NCBI RefSeq assembly: GCF_000467125.1
Contig: NZ_BATJ01000001.1
Span: 372,001 to 436,000 of the forward strand
Reading direction: 5' to 3'
Source of the DNA: Vibrio proteolyticus NBRC 13287
Lineage (GTDB): Bacteria; Pseudomonadota; Gammaproteobacteria; Enterobacterales; Vibrionaceae
Length of the DNA stretch: 64,000 bases
Shown piece after piece: positions 26,454 through 37,700 of the stretch; position 1 is the first letter of the stretch, and every line of letters starts with the position of its first letter. The notes under the pieces are model-generated. The model was not told the origin of the DNA and searched no databases. It saw nothing but the letters and a program-made list of their open reading frames with translations. The translations under genes and the position numbers were made by a program.

Positions 26454-29400
26454 CTATAAACTTTTGATAACAAGCGCTTGCTTAAGTTGGGCGATCACCG
26501 CATCGTGCTGAACGATGCCAAGGTGGTCGGTATCAAACACCTGACTGTCGGCCAGTGTGTTGATGGCTCTTAGCTCATCACACAACCAGGTATGACGCTG
26601 TGCAGGCTCTCCCGCCCAATACGCCGTCAGTGGCGTGCTCACTGATGGCAAACAATACTCATGACACAAAGCGCGCATGTGCTGCTCAACCGCCCAGCTG
26701 TACAGCATCTGCTGCGCACTCTGCGCCATGTAAGGGTCAAACTGATGGCTGGCCAGCCAATGATTGAAAACCATCGGCCACTGGTCGGCGCTGGTTGCAT
26801 CAAACGCCGCCAGACACGTCTCTTTTTGCTCTGCCGACAATTCCCCTAACAGCATTTCCAGATGATGGATCAGTTTGGCTTTGGCCTGTGGCGACTGCCA
26901 TTGATCTTCGGCGATCTCCGTTCCCGGTACGTAGCAATCGAGCAAACCGACGAAGTCGACCGCTTCACCCAGGCGTTCAAGTCGCGCGGTGATTTCCTGG
27001 CACAGAGCGCCCCCTAGCGACCAACCCACCAGGGTATATGGCCCTTGTGGCTGTATCTCACGAATCGTGGCGCAGTACGTGTCTGCCATCTCACGAAAAG
27101 ACACATCAAATTTGTCCGGGTAAACAAAACTTTGTGACTGAATGCCATACACCGTCCGTTGTCCGTTAAGCGCTTGCGCGAGTTTTTGATAGCCAACCAC
27201 ACGCCCTGTCACCGGATGAACGCAGAACACAGGCCGCGCTTCCGGCTGGTATGAGTTGAGCGTTTCTGCCAGTTGGCGATCCGCTCGCACTGGCGTATTC
27301 TCCTCCTGAACAGTAAGCTCCTTGAGCACCTCCAGCCACTGATGGGCAAACGTCTGAATCTGCGGCTGCGTATAATGACTGGTCGCAAACTCCCAGCCCG
27401 CCGAAAGTTTGCCGTCCACCACCTGCACATTGATCATCAGTGGCGTTAACATGGTGTTATCACCTGATTGGTCCGCCGACCCGGATACCACCGGCTGACA
27501 CCAGTGAGAAAACTGATTGGCGCTGTACTGTCCTAAATAGTTAAACGTCACGTCAGCGGGCACCTCCTGGTGTGAGTCGTCGAGATATCGGCTGCCGAAA
27601 CTGATGCCACCATCCACGCGAACCTTCTCCAGATGTTCGGTGATCGCCGCTGCGTCGTCATTTTTCGAGACCCTCAGCGGATACAGGCTGGTCATCCAGC
27701 CAACCATGCGGCTGAGATCCAGTTCGCCAAAAACTGACTCCTCGCGGCCGTGACCTTCCAGGTTGATGGTCAGGCTCGTGCCATCATCCTGCAACAGTAC
27801 CCGACTCAAGGCTTCAATCAGACGTGCATTGAGCCGTTCGCTTTGTAATAGTGCTGATGTCGGTTTCGCATCCATTGCCACATTGACGACCGTTCGGTCA
27901 CGATAGAAAGCGGGCACAGGTGCGTCATCCGATGATGTACTAAGGTGTGCATCCCAGTAGGCGCTTTGCTGACTGAATGTCTCACTCTCTCGCCATTTAG
28001 CCAGTTGCGTCACTGCACGATCCAGACTTGCATAGTTGGCTGGCAACGACACAGTTTGACCAGCCAACTGCTGCTGATACGCCCGCCATAGATCATCCAT
28101 CAATACGCGCCACGACACACCATCAACCGCCAGGTGATGAATGACGATCATCAAACGGCTTAACTGTCCGTTAATGCGCGCATAGCCAGCCTGAATCAGA
28201 CGTCCTGCCTGGATATCCAGACTGGTTTGCAGCTCGTGGGCGAACGCCTCAAATTCTTGTACATCCTCAAGGTCACTCTGCCACAACACCTCGTGTGATA
28301 CTGCTGTTTGATAGCTTTGCTGCCAGCCTTCAGAGGTTTGACTAAACGCCAGACGCAGTGAAGGGTGATGCGACACCAGCGCACCGAGCGCTCCTTGCAA
28401 TGCCGCCAAGTCCATTTCCTGTTTCAGCTCCAGGCACACATGCTGATTCCAGTGATTGGGTTCGGCAAAATTTTGCGCCAGAAAATGCGCCTGGATGGGC
28501 ATCAGGCCAAACGGTTCCGTCGGTAAAGCACGCTCCTGCTCTTCACGAGCCGCTTGCAAGCTGGCCGCCAACTGTTTTAGCACTGGTGCTGCAAAAATCT
28601 GTTTCGGTGTGATGCTGTATCCAGCCAGCTTCAGCTTGCTCACCAGTTGCAGACACAATATCGAATCGCCCCCCAGCGCAAAGAAACTGTCGTCACGATT
28701 GACGTCATTGAGACCCAACAGATCTTGCCATAACGTGGCGATAAGCTGCTCTTTGTCTCCCTGTGGCGGTACCGTATGGCTGGAGTGATTCTCCAGTTCC
28801 GGCAACGGCAGTGCGTTGCGGTCAATCTTGCCTGCCGGTGTCAGCGGCAGCGAGTCAAGCACCACGAGTTGAGACGGCACCATGTAGTCCGGAAGTGTCT
28901 CCGCCAGTTGTGACAATACCAGCTTCTGGTCACATTCCTTCGCGCCGTGCCCGTACAAATACCCCACCAGTTGGCTGAGGCTGCCTCTCTGATACGCTGC
29001 AACCACACAGGTCTTCACGCCAGAGATTTGTTGCAATAACGACTCAATCTCACCCAATTCAATTCGGAAACCACGGATTTTGACCTGCTGATCGACGCGG
29101 CCTAAGTACTCCATCACGCCATCATCACGCCAGCGCACCAAATCTCCGGTGCGGTACATACGTTGTCCCTCTCGGTGGAACGGGTCCGGAACGAAGCGTT
29201 CTGCGGTCAGATCCGGACGTGCCAGATAACCTCGGGCTAAGCCGACTTCATCACCGATGTATAACTCTCCTACCTCTCCAGGCGCCACCAGGCTCAACTG
29301 ATTATCGAGGACGTACAAACGTCGCTGACCGACAGGCTGACCGATGGGTGCATAGGCACTTTGTAACGTATCATGTGGATATGCGCGCCAGATCATGGGC

Positions 29401-31799
29401 GTCACTACCGTTTCGGTCGGCCCATAACCGTTAATAATGCGCGGCGGCTTCACCACACGCTGCAATCGGTCATAGGTCTCGCGGGTAAAGGCTTCGCCCC
29501 CTAAAGTCCACGAGCGGACTTGTAACTCCGGCTGCGTTTGTTCTATCCAGTCCAGTAATGGGCCAACATAACTTGGCGGGAAACAGGCGATGGTCACCGA
29601 CTCATCTTGTAGTACCTGACAGGTTTGCTCTGCGCTCCATAATGTCTGATCGCGGATCACCAAACGCGAACCAAAGGCCAGTGGCACGGTCCAGCGCTCT
29701 ACTGCGCCATCGAAGCTGATGGAGGCAAAGTGCAGCTCGACGTCCTGTGGTGTCATTCCGTATTGATGACCAATCGTCTGCACGTGCATGCTGATACCAT
29801 CGTGCGCAATCGCAACGCCTTTCGGCTTGCCCGTCGAACCGGAGGTATAAATGATGTACGCCAACTGGTCAGGCAGAATCTCAGGCAGTACCGATACCGA
29901 CGCAGCGTCATCCAGTTTGTCGGTCCATAGCGGCTCGACCTGATGCTGTTGAAGCTGAGCGGAAATGTCCTCCCAACGCGAGTTCAGGTGAGACTGACTC
30001 AGCAAACAATGCGCACCCGCATCATCTAGCATATACGCCAGACGCTGGGTCGGATAATCTGGGTCCAACGGCAGGAAAGCCCCGCCGGCTTTCATCACCG
30101 CGATCATCGCGACGATCATGTCACCGCCACGCTCGTACAACACACCCACAGCCTGATCCCGTACGACACCATGACGCATCAATTCTGCGGCAAGCATATC
30201 CGAGCGCTGTTTCAATTCGGCAAAGGTGACCGCCTGCTCGCCTTGTTTCAATGCGATGGCGTGGGGGCGCAACGTCGCATGCTGATCAATCAGTGTGGGA
30301 ACAGATTGATAGCGCCATTGCCCTTCCGGCTGCGCCAACTGCTGCAATTGTTCGCGTTGTGGCTGGCTGAGCACATTTAAACGAGCCAGGGTCTGATTGA
30401 GGTTTTGCGCTAGGTTGTTGGTCAGCGTTATCAAACCTGCCGCCAGCGCCTTCATCTGCCCGTCACGGATTCTGTCTTTGGCATACGTCAGCGTCAACGA
30501 GACACCGTGTTCGGTTTCCAGCACGTCCAAAGCCACATCGAACAGAGCAAACTGTCCCTGACCACTAAGCGGAGTGGCATGCAATCCAGGTGCAAACTGA
30601 ACGCTGCCCACCGCACTGACCTGATGATTAAACAGTACCTGAAACAGCGGTGTTTCCCCGGCGATGCGCTCCTGAACCAGGTGCTCTACCACCTGATCAA
30701 ACGGCAACAGTTGATGTTGCTGCGCCTCTAAAACTTTGGCATGCGTGCTCATTGCCACATGCTTGAGCGTCTGACTCGGTTCCATTTGCTGAGCAATAAC
30801 CATGGTATTGACAAAAAAGCCAATGAGTTCAGACACTTCACCACGTTCACGGTTGGCCATCGGCATGCCAACAGACACATCACTGCGGCCAGTCTGTTTG
30901 TGCAACGCCGTTTGCCACAACGCCAGCCATAAACTGGATGGCGTTACGTTCAGTTGTCTGGCCATCTGACTGACGGCATCGCGTTCAGCAATATCCAACT
31001 GATGATGTATTTGAGCGGCTTCACGGCGCTGATTCGGTACCACTTGTCCTTGCCAGGCAAACAGTTTCTCCGGTTGCGTGGCACCGGTTTCCCGGCGCCA
31101 ATAGTCCAGATCCTGCTCCCCTTTTCCGGCACGCAGCAACGCTGATTGCCACAACGAGAAATCACGATATTGGACATCCGGTGCGGTCAGAGTCGCGCCC
31201 TGATAAGCCGCAACCAGATCACGCATAAACACGCCGATAGACCAACCATCCGATACCAGGTGGTGCATAACAATGTGCAGATGTGCAGATTGCGCCCCAA
31301 CCTGGATACACTGCATTCTGACCGGCAGCTCGTGGGCGAGATCAAACGGCTGGCGGATAAATTCCGCCGCCAGTTGCGCCAGCTCCTGAGTCGTCAGATG
31401 CTGGCCGTTAACCTGCTGAACATGCGCAATGGGCTGACGCTCTATGTGTTGAACCATCTCCCCTGCCTCATCTTCGATAAAACGGGTACGCAGCGCGTGC
31501 TGTTTATCCATCACCTGATGCAGCGCCTGTTCAAGACGCGCAATATCCAGTTCACCTTTGAGTTCAAAGCCACCACTGATGTGGTACGCACTGTTGCCAG
31601 CATCTAGCTGATAGATATTCCATAGCCGACGTTGCGCTGGCGAGAGTGGCGCCGTGCGCTGAGCGTCTGCGGCAACGATCGGCAACTTCTCAAAGTTCAT
31701 GCCTTTGGCATCCAGTAGCGCAATAAATTTCGCCTGCTCCTGTTCGCCTAACTGTAAAAAGCGCTTGGCCAGCGCAAATTTGTCTATTTTAGCTGTCAT
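26454..31799 (-). CDS. Siderophore NRPS, terminal module (C-A-T-E-TE)
   Basis: 1781 residues. Docking-like helix at residues 5-35; condensation ~48-475 (HHLVSDGWS near 178); adenylation ~500-1005 (YTSGSTGKPKG near 653); carrier ~1010-1080 (FFALGGDSI near 1040); epimerisation ~1090-1500 (HHLAVDGVSW near 1220, NLEGHGREE, FNYLGQ near 1420); thioesterase ~1535-1781 (GWSLGG near 1591, catalytic His in DHLGIV). The adenylation pocket reads D-G-E-C-T-G-G-V-T, identical to modules 1 and 2 of the partner. It adds the fourth residue, inverts it to D, and releases the chain. Its ATG overlaps the partner's stop by four bases. Confidence 0.95.
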   Translation of the reverse strand: MTAKIDKFALAKRFLQLGEQEQAKFIALLDAKGMNFEKLPIVAADAQRTAPLSPAQRRLWNIYQLDAGNSAYHISGGFELKGELDIARLEQALHQVMDKQHALRTRFIEDEAGEMVQHIERQPIAHVQQVNGQHLTTQELAQLAAEFIRQPFDLAHELPVRMQCIQVGAQSAHLHIVMHHLVSDGWSIGVFMRDLVAAYQGATLTAPDVQYRDFSLWQSALLRAGKGEQDLDYWRRETGATQPEKLFAWQGQVVPNQRREAAQIHHQLDIAERDAVSQMARQLNVTPSSLWLALWQTALHKQTGRSDVSVGMPMANRERGEVSELIGFFVNTMVIAQQMEPSQTLKHVAMSTHAKVLEAQQHQLLPFDQVVEHLVQERIAGETPLFQVLFNHQVSAVGSVQFAPGLHATPLSGQGQFALFDVALDVLETEHGVSLTLTYAKDRIRDGQMKALAAGLITLTNNLAQNLNQTLARLNVLSQPQREQLQQLAQPEGQWRYQSVPTLIDQHATLRPHAIALKQGEQAVTFAELKQRSDMLAAELMRHGVVRDQAVGVLYERGGDMIVAMIAVMKAGGAFLPLDPDYPTQRLAYMLDDAGAHCLLSQSHLNSRWEDISAQLQQHQVEPLWTDKLDDAASVSVLPEILPDQLAYIIYTSGSTGKPKGVAIAHDGISMHVQTIGHQYGMTPQDVELHFASISFDGAVERWTVPLAFGSRLVIRDQTLWSAEQTCQVLQDESVTIACFPPSYVGPLLDWIEQTQPELQVRSWTLGGEAFTRETYDRLQRVVKPPRIINGYGPTETVVTPMIWRAYPHDTLQSAYAPIGQPVGQRRLYVLDNQLSLVAPGEVGELYIGDEVGLARGYLARPDLTAERFVPDPFHREGQRMYRTGDLVRWRDDGVMEYLGRVDQQVKIRGFRIELGEIESLLQQISGVKTCVVAAYQRGSLSQLVGYLYGHGAKECDQKLVLSQLAETLPDYMVPSQLVVLDSLPLTPAGKIDRNALPLPELENHSSHTVPPQGDKEQLIATLWQDLLGLNDVNRDDSFFALGGDSILCLQLVSKLKLAGYSITPKQIFAAPVLKQLAASLQAAREEQERALPTEPFGLMPIQAHFLAQNFAEPNHWNQHVCLELKQEMDLAALQGALGALVSHHPSLRLAFSQTSEGWQQSYQTAVSHEVLWQSDLEDVQEFEAFAHELQTSLDIQAGRLIQAGYARINGQLSRLMIVIHHLAVDGVSWRVLMDDLWRAYQQQLAGQTVSLPANYASLDRAVTQLAKWRESETFSQQSAYWDAHLSTSSDDAPVPAFYRDRTVVNVAMDAKPTSALLQSERLNARLIEALSRVLLQDDGTSLTINLEGHGREESVFGELDLSRMVGWMTSLYPLRVSKNDDAAAITEHLEKVRVDGGISFGSRYLDDSHQEVPADVTFNYLGQYSANQFSHWCQPVVSGSADQSGDNTMLTPLMINVQVVDGKLSAGWEFATSHYTQPQIQTFAHQWLEVLKELTVQEENTPVRADRQLAETLNSYQPEARPVFCVHPVTGRVVGYQKLAQALNGQRTVYGIQSQSFVYPDKFDVSFREMADTYCATIREIQPQGPYTLVGWSLGGALCQEITARLERLGEAVDFVGLLDCYVPGTEIAEDQWQSPQAKAKLIHHLEMLLGELSAEQKETCLAAFDATSADQWPMVFNHWLASHQFDPYMAQSAQQMLYSWAVEQHMRALCHEYCLPSVSTPLTAYWAGEPAQRHTWLCDELRAINTLADSQVFDTDHLGIVQHDAVIAQLKQALVIKSL

Positions 31800-34700
31800 A
31801 GCAATTCCAACTCGTCCATCAATGCGGCCATTGCGTCGAGTTCATCCTGTTCTTGTTCGTTTTGAGTCTGATACTGGGGTTGCAGGTTATCGGTCAGTGC
31901 CTGCAACGTATTGGCGGAAAAGAACGCTTTCAGGGTCAGGTTCAAACCCAGTTCTTTTTGTGCCTGAGCCACAATTCGGGTTGCCAGCAATGAGTGTCCA
32001 CCCAGCGCGAAGAAGTTGTCGTCCAGCCCCACCCGATCTAATTGCAATGCGTCCTGCCAACGCTGGGCAAACCACAACTCAAGCTCACTGGCAGGTGCCC
32101 GGTATGCGACCTGATGCCACTGCGGATCCGGCAACGCTTTACGATCACGTTTGCCGTTGGGAGACAATGGCATACTCGTCAGCGATACATACACCGACGG
32201 CACCATGTAATCCGGCAAGTGTTCGCCAAGGTGGGCTTTGACCTGATCCTGACTGGCGTCATGCCAGTTGGCGCAGATCACATAGGCCACCAACTGGGTG
32301 CCGGTCTGGTGCTCAAAGGCCACCACTGCGGACTCTTCAACCCACGCAAGTTGATTCAGAACGTTTTCAATCTCTTCCAATTCAATACGTAGACCGCGGA
32401 TCTTGACCTGATGATCAAGGCGACCTAGGTACTCAAGACGTCCATCCGGCAGACGAACCACCTGATCCCCCGTGCGATACATCCGTGAGCCCGGAGCTCC
32501 CCAAGGGTTAGGCACAAAGCGGTCTGCAGTCAGATCAGCACGCAACAGATATTCGCGGGCCAGACCATCGCCGGCGAGATACAGCTCACCCGGTACACCA
32601 ACAGGCACCGGATTCCAGCAGTCATCCAATACATGCAATTGGGTATTGCTGATCGCATGGCCAATCGGAATACGCTTACCAACAGGTAACTGGCATTGCC
32701 AATAGGACACATCGATTGCCGCCTCCGTCGGGCCGTAAAGATTATGCAACTGGCAATGCGGCGCGTTGGTCAGCACTTTTTCACTCAGCTCCGCTGGTAA
32801 CGCTTCTCCGCTACAGAGAATTCGCTTCAGGCTCAGACAAGCGGACACGTCCGTATCCGCAGCAAATGCCTGCAGCATTGACGGCACGAAATGTATGGTG
32901 GTGACCTGATAATTTTGAATCGTCCGGTGCAACCATTCTGGTTGACGGTGAGCTTCTGGCTCAGCCACCGCCAAACGAGCTCCGTACATCAACGGCCAGA
33001 AGAATTCCCACACCGAGACATCAAAGCTGAAGGGGGTTTTCTGTAACACACAATCGCTGCTATCCAGTTGATATTCGCCCTGCATCCAGGCCAAACGGTT
33101 GTGCAACGCAGACTGAGTATTGACCACGCCTTTCGGTAAGCCCGTCGAACCCGAGGTAAAAATGACGTACAGTGCCTGATCGGCGTGCCAGGCCACGTCA
33201 GGCGCTGAGTCCGGCTGCTGTGAAACGTCCAGCGTATCCAGCGCCACGTACTGACAATGAGGATTATCCGGCCACAGCGCCTGAGTGGATTGATCCGTCA
33301 AAAGCAGTGAAACATCCGCCGATTCGAGAATGTAGTTCAGTCGCTCTTGTGGATAGCCGGGGTCGAGTGGCACATATGCGCCTCCCGCTCGGGTGATCGC
33401 ATGCAGGCCAATCACCAGTTCGATCGAACGCGGCAGTCCCAGCCCCACCCGGCTCTCTTCCCGCACGCCTTGCGTCCGTAACCAGTTGGCCAGCTGATTC
33501 ACCCGGCGATCAAACTCTGCATAAGTCAGGACTTCCTCGCCCATCACCAGCGCCGTGGCCTGCGGTGTCGCCGCCGCCTGACGCATGATCGCCAGTGGTG
33601 GGGGCAACATCTCACCCCATGCATGTTCAGTGGCATTGAATTGCGCCAATGCAGCAAGTTGTTCGCTATCCACCAAATTCAGCTCAGCAACAGTGCGCGC
33701 GCTGTTATCCGCAACCTGTTCCAGCAGCAATAACCAATGCATCAGCAGACCTTGGGCAAACCCCTCGTCAAAGACCGGAGAAGCGTAGTTAATGAATCCG
33801 CCCCAGCGGCCATCACTGTACTGCTGAACATCCAGGCTCAGTTCAAGTTGCGCTGCCGCCACCCCTGGGTCAAACAATTCTGCTTCCAGAGCTCCCCATC
33901 CGGTGAATGCTTTACTATCCAACTGCTGGAAGTTGAAGCTGGTCTGATACAACGGATGGTGTTGCAGATTGCCAGTCACACCCAAGGTTTCCACCAAGGT
34001 TTCAAACGGCACATCCTGTCGGCTAAGCGCCTGCTCGGTAAACTGCTTGATGTTAGCCAACAGCTCGGTATACGAGTGCGTCGCATCAATCTGCGCAGGC
34101 ACCACCAGGTTGTTAATGAAACAGCCTTGCATCTCGAGCGTTTGTGGCTGTGTTCGCCCTGCTACCGGAATGCCGACACGAATCTCATCACGACCAGAAT
34201 ATTTGTGCAGAACCAGATGCCACAAACTGAGCAAAACGTTAAATGCCGTTGTGTTGTGTTGCTTCGCCAGTTGAGTAATCTGTGATATCTGCGTCTCTGA
34301 GAGCATAAAGTGATGCCGCTCACCTTTGGTCTTAAGCTGTTCACGAGCGACATCACTGTGCAGCACCAAAGGTTCGATATCTTGTTGCAACGCTTGTTGC
34401 CACCACTTGAGATCCCGGCCTGCTGCATCGGAGGTCAGCCATTGTTGCTGCCAGATGGCATAATCGGCGTAATCCAGTTCTGGCGTTGTCGGATCGAGTG
34501 ACTCTCCCGCACACAAACTCGCGTAATATTGCGCCAATTTACGCACCAGTTGCTGCATCGATACACCGTCCGACACAATGTGATGCACCACCAACAGCAG
34601 CTCATACTCCTGTACACCTGTCTGAATCAGATCCGCACGTAACAGAGGCGGCGCGGTTAAATCAAACGCCTGATCGATACGTGCCAGACGATGTTGTTCC

Positions 34701-37700
34701 AACGAAGTCAAGGTCGTTGCATTCACCTGCTCCAGCGAAAACTCAGCATACGGTAAAATTTGCTGCATCAATTCGCCATCGACCTGAACCAAAGCCGTAC
34801 GCAACACTTCATGCTGCGAGATCAGATGCTGCAGCGCTCGATCCAAGCAGTTGGCATCCACAGGGCCTGTTAACTTGAGGCCAAATGGCATGTGATACGC
34901 CGAGCTTTCTGGCAGGAGTTGCTGAACGAACCACAAGCGTTTTTGCGCCGCACTGGCCGGCATATAATCCAGACGTTGCTGTGCTTGCAGGGTCATCTGG
35001 GATTCTTTGGTTTGTTCGCACAGCGCCGCCATTTTTGCCAGCTGCGGTGCATCAAACACGCTTTGCAGGGCCAGGCGAACACCATGCTTGTGCTGCAAAC
35101 GCCCCACCAGTTGAGTCGCCAGCAAAGATTGTCCACCCAGCGCGAAGAAGTCATCCAGGCGGCTTACACGCGCTTGCGCAAAGAGTTGTTGCCATTCCGC
35201 AGCCAGCAGCTGCTCCATCTCGCCTTGCGGTGCTTGGTATTGCGTCTGTGACGGAGCATGTTGCGGGCTTGGCAGACGCTTTTTGTCGACTTTGCTGGCC
35301 GGTGTGAGCGGCAGCGTCTCCATCACGACCAATTGTGACGGCACCATGTAATCCGGTAACTGCGATGCCATCACGTCCAGAATGTGTTGCGTGTCCACCG
35401 CATCGTCCGAACTTTGCAGGTAGCCGACCAAATATTTTCCGGCCGGACCATCAAACGCCGTAACGGCGCTCAGTTTGGATTGACTGATTTGTTGCAGACG
35501 AGCTTCAATTTCACCCAGCTCAATTCGGAACCCACGGATTTTGATCTGATCATCCGCCCGTCCCAAATACTCCATCACACCGTCCTCACGCCAACGAACC
35601 AGATCGCCAGTGCGATACATTCGTTCACCGTTGGCGGCAAAAGGATCCGGCATAAAACGTTCGGCACTGAGATCCGGCTTGTCCAGATACCCGCGCGCCA
35701 GACCAACCTCTTCACCGATGTACAGCTCGCCGTTAACCCCTGGCGGCACAGGCCGCAATTCGCTGTCGAGTACATACAAGGTCCGCGCCCCCACAGCGGT
35801 ACCGATCGGCGCATACGCACTGTCCAGTGATGTTTGTGGGTATGCCTGCCAGATCATCGGCGTCACCACCGTTTCCGTCGGACCATAACCGTTGATAATG
35901 CGTGGCGGGTTCAGGGTACTCTGTAATCTGAAATAGGTTTCGCGGGTAAAGGCTTCACCACCGAGCGTCCATGAACGAACATGCAGCGCTGGCTGCGTCG
36001 CTTCAATCCACTCCAGCAACGGGCCGACATAACTTGGCGGGAAGCAGGCTATGGTGATGCGTTCCTCTTCCAGTACCTGCGTCGTTTCTTGCGCGCTCCA
36101 CAGCTGTTGATCCCGGATCACCAGTGTTGAGCCAAACGCCAATGGCACCGTCCAGCGCTCCACCGCGCCATCAAAGCTGATCGAGGCGAAGTGAAGTTCT
36201 CGGTCTTCAGGTAGCATTCCGTAACGTTGACCAATGGTCTGGACATGCATACTCAAACCAAGGTGCGATACACACACACCTTTGGGCTGGCCGGTTGAGC
36301 CAGACGTATAAATCACATACGCCAGTTGGTCTGGAAGAATCACCGGCGCCTGGGTCAATGTCCGGCTCAGATCCAGGTTTGAGAATGGCAGAACATGCAC
36401 GTCGTTGGACTGTGCGGTGATCTCGTCCACCATCTCTTGTGCCAGTGACTGTGACGCGCTGTCACACATCAAACATTTGGCACCGCTGTCATTCAGCATG
36501 TAAGTGAGACGCTCTTGCGGATACGATGGGTCTAGCGGCAGGAAAGCCCCACCGGCTTTCATGACACCAATCATCGCCACCAGCATGTCACTGCCGCGTT
36601 CGAACAATACACCAACGCGTTCGTCACGACGTATACCACGCGCCACCAACTCAGCGGCGACCGCATCACTGCGCTCGTGCAACTGACGATACGTCAGGCT
36701 GGAGCGTGTTTGACGGCTCAGGGCTGACGCAACCAATGCTTCATGTTCCGCGTGAACCTGTACCTGTCTTTTCAGCAGTTCTGGAAACGGTACGTACTGC
36801 CAGGGTTCACTGATTTTGTGGTACTGGTTCAGTTGTTGATGCTGCGCTTCATCCAGGACCGGCACTGCACTCAAAGGATTACCGATGTTGGCCACGAGCT
36901 GTTGCAGGTAATGATGCGTCGTCGCAGACAGGGCTTGCATGTCTTCGTGGCTGAAACGGGCGCTGTCATAAGCGAATACAATCCGCAGTTGCTCACCCGG
37001 CAGTACCGCCAGCGTTAATGGGTAGTGTGTAAACTCATAGCTGTCAGGCTCACCAACGCTCAGCCCGCTGTCCCGGAACAGATGCTCGTCCAGCGGATAG
37101 TTCTCAAAGACCATTAGAGTATCAAACAGCGTCTCTCCCTGTAGCGGTGACTGCGCCTGCACTTCCGCCAACGAAGCGTAACTGAACTCGCGCTGGGCGC
37201 TGGTCTGAGCCTGAATCTCACTCATCCACTGGGCGATGTTGTATTGCCAGTTCACCGCGCTGGTTACAGGCAGGGTGTTGATGAACAGTCCGACCATGGA
37301 TTCACTGCCAGTCAACGACGTTGGCCGTCCAGCCACGGTATTTCCGAACACGGGCTGGCTCTGGCCAGTATAACGTTGTAGCGTCAACAACCAGGCTGCC
37401 TGAATCAAAGTGTTCAGCGTCAGGCCATTTTGTTGTAGCGAATGCTGCCATTGATTCAGAGTGTGGTTATCAATGTCCAGATTAAAACGGACATGTCCCT
37501 GCTCCTGACCGTGACCATAGCCATCCGCCAGTTTGGTCGGCGCTTCAACGGCGCTCAGGTACTGTTGCCAATACTCAGCCGCTTTCTGTGGCGGTTGCTG
37601 GCTGACCCATTGTAGATAATCGCCAAATTGATGCTGAACGGCAGGCAGAGCTTTGCCTTGATAGAGACCAAACAATTCCCCAAGCAGAACACCGGTACTC

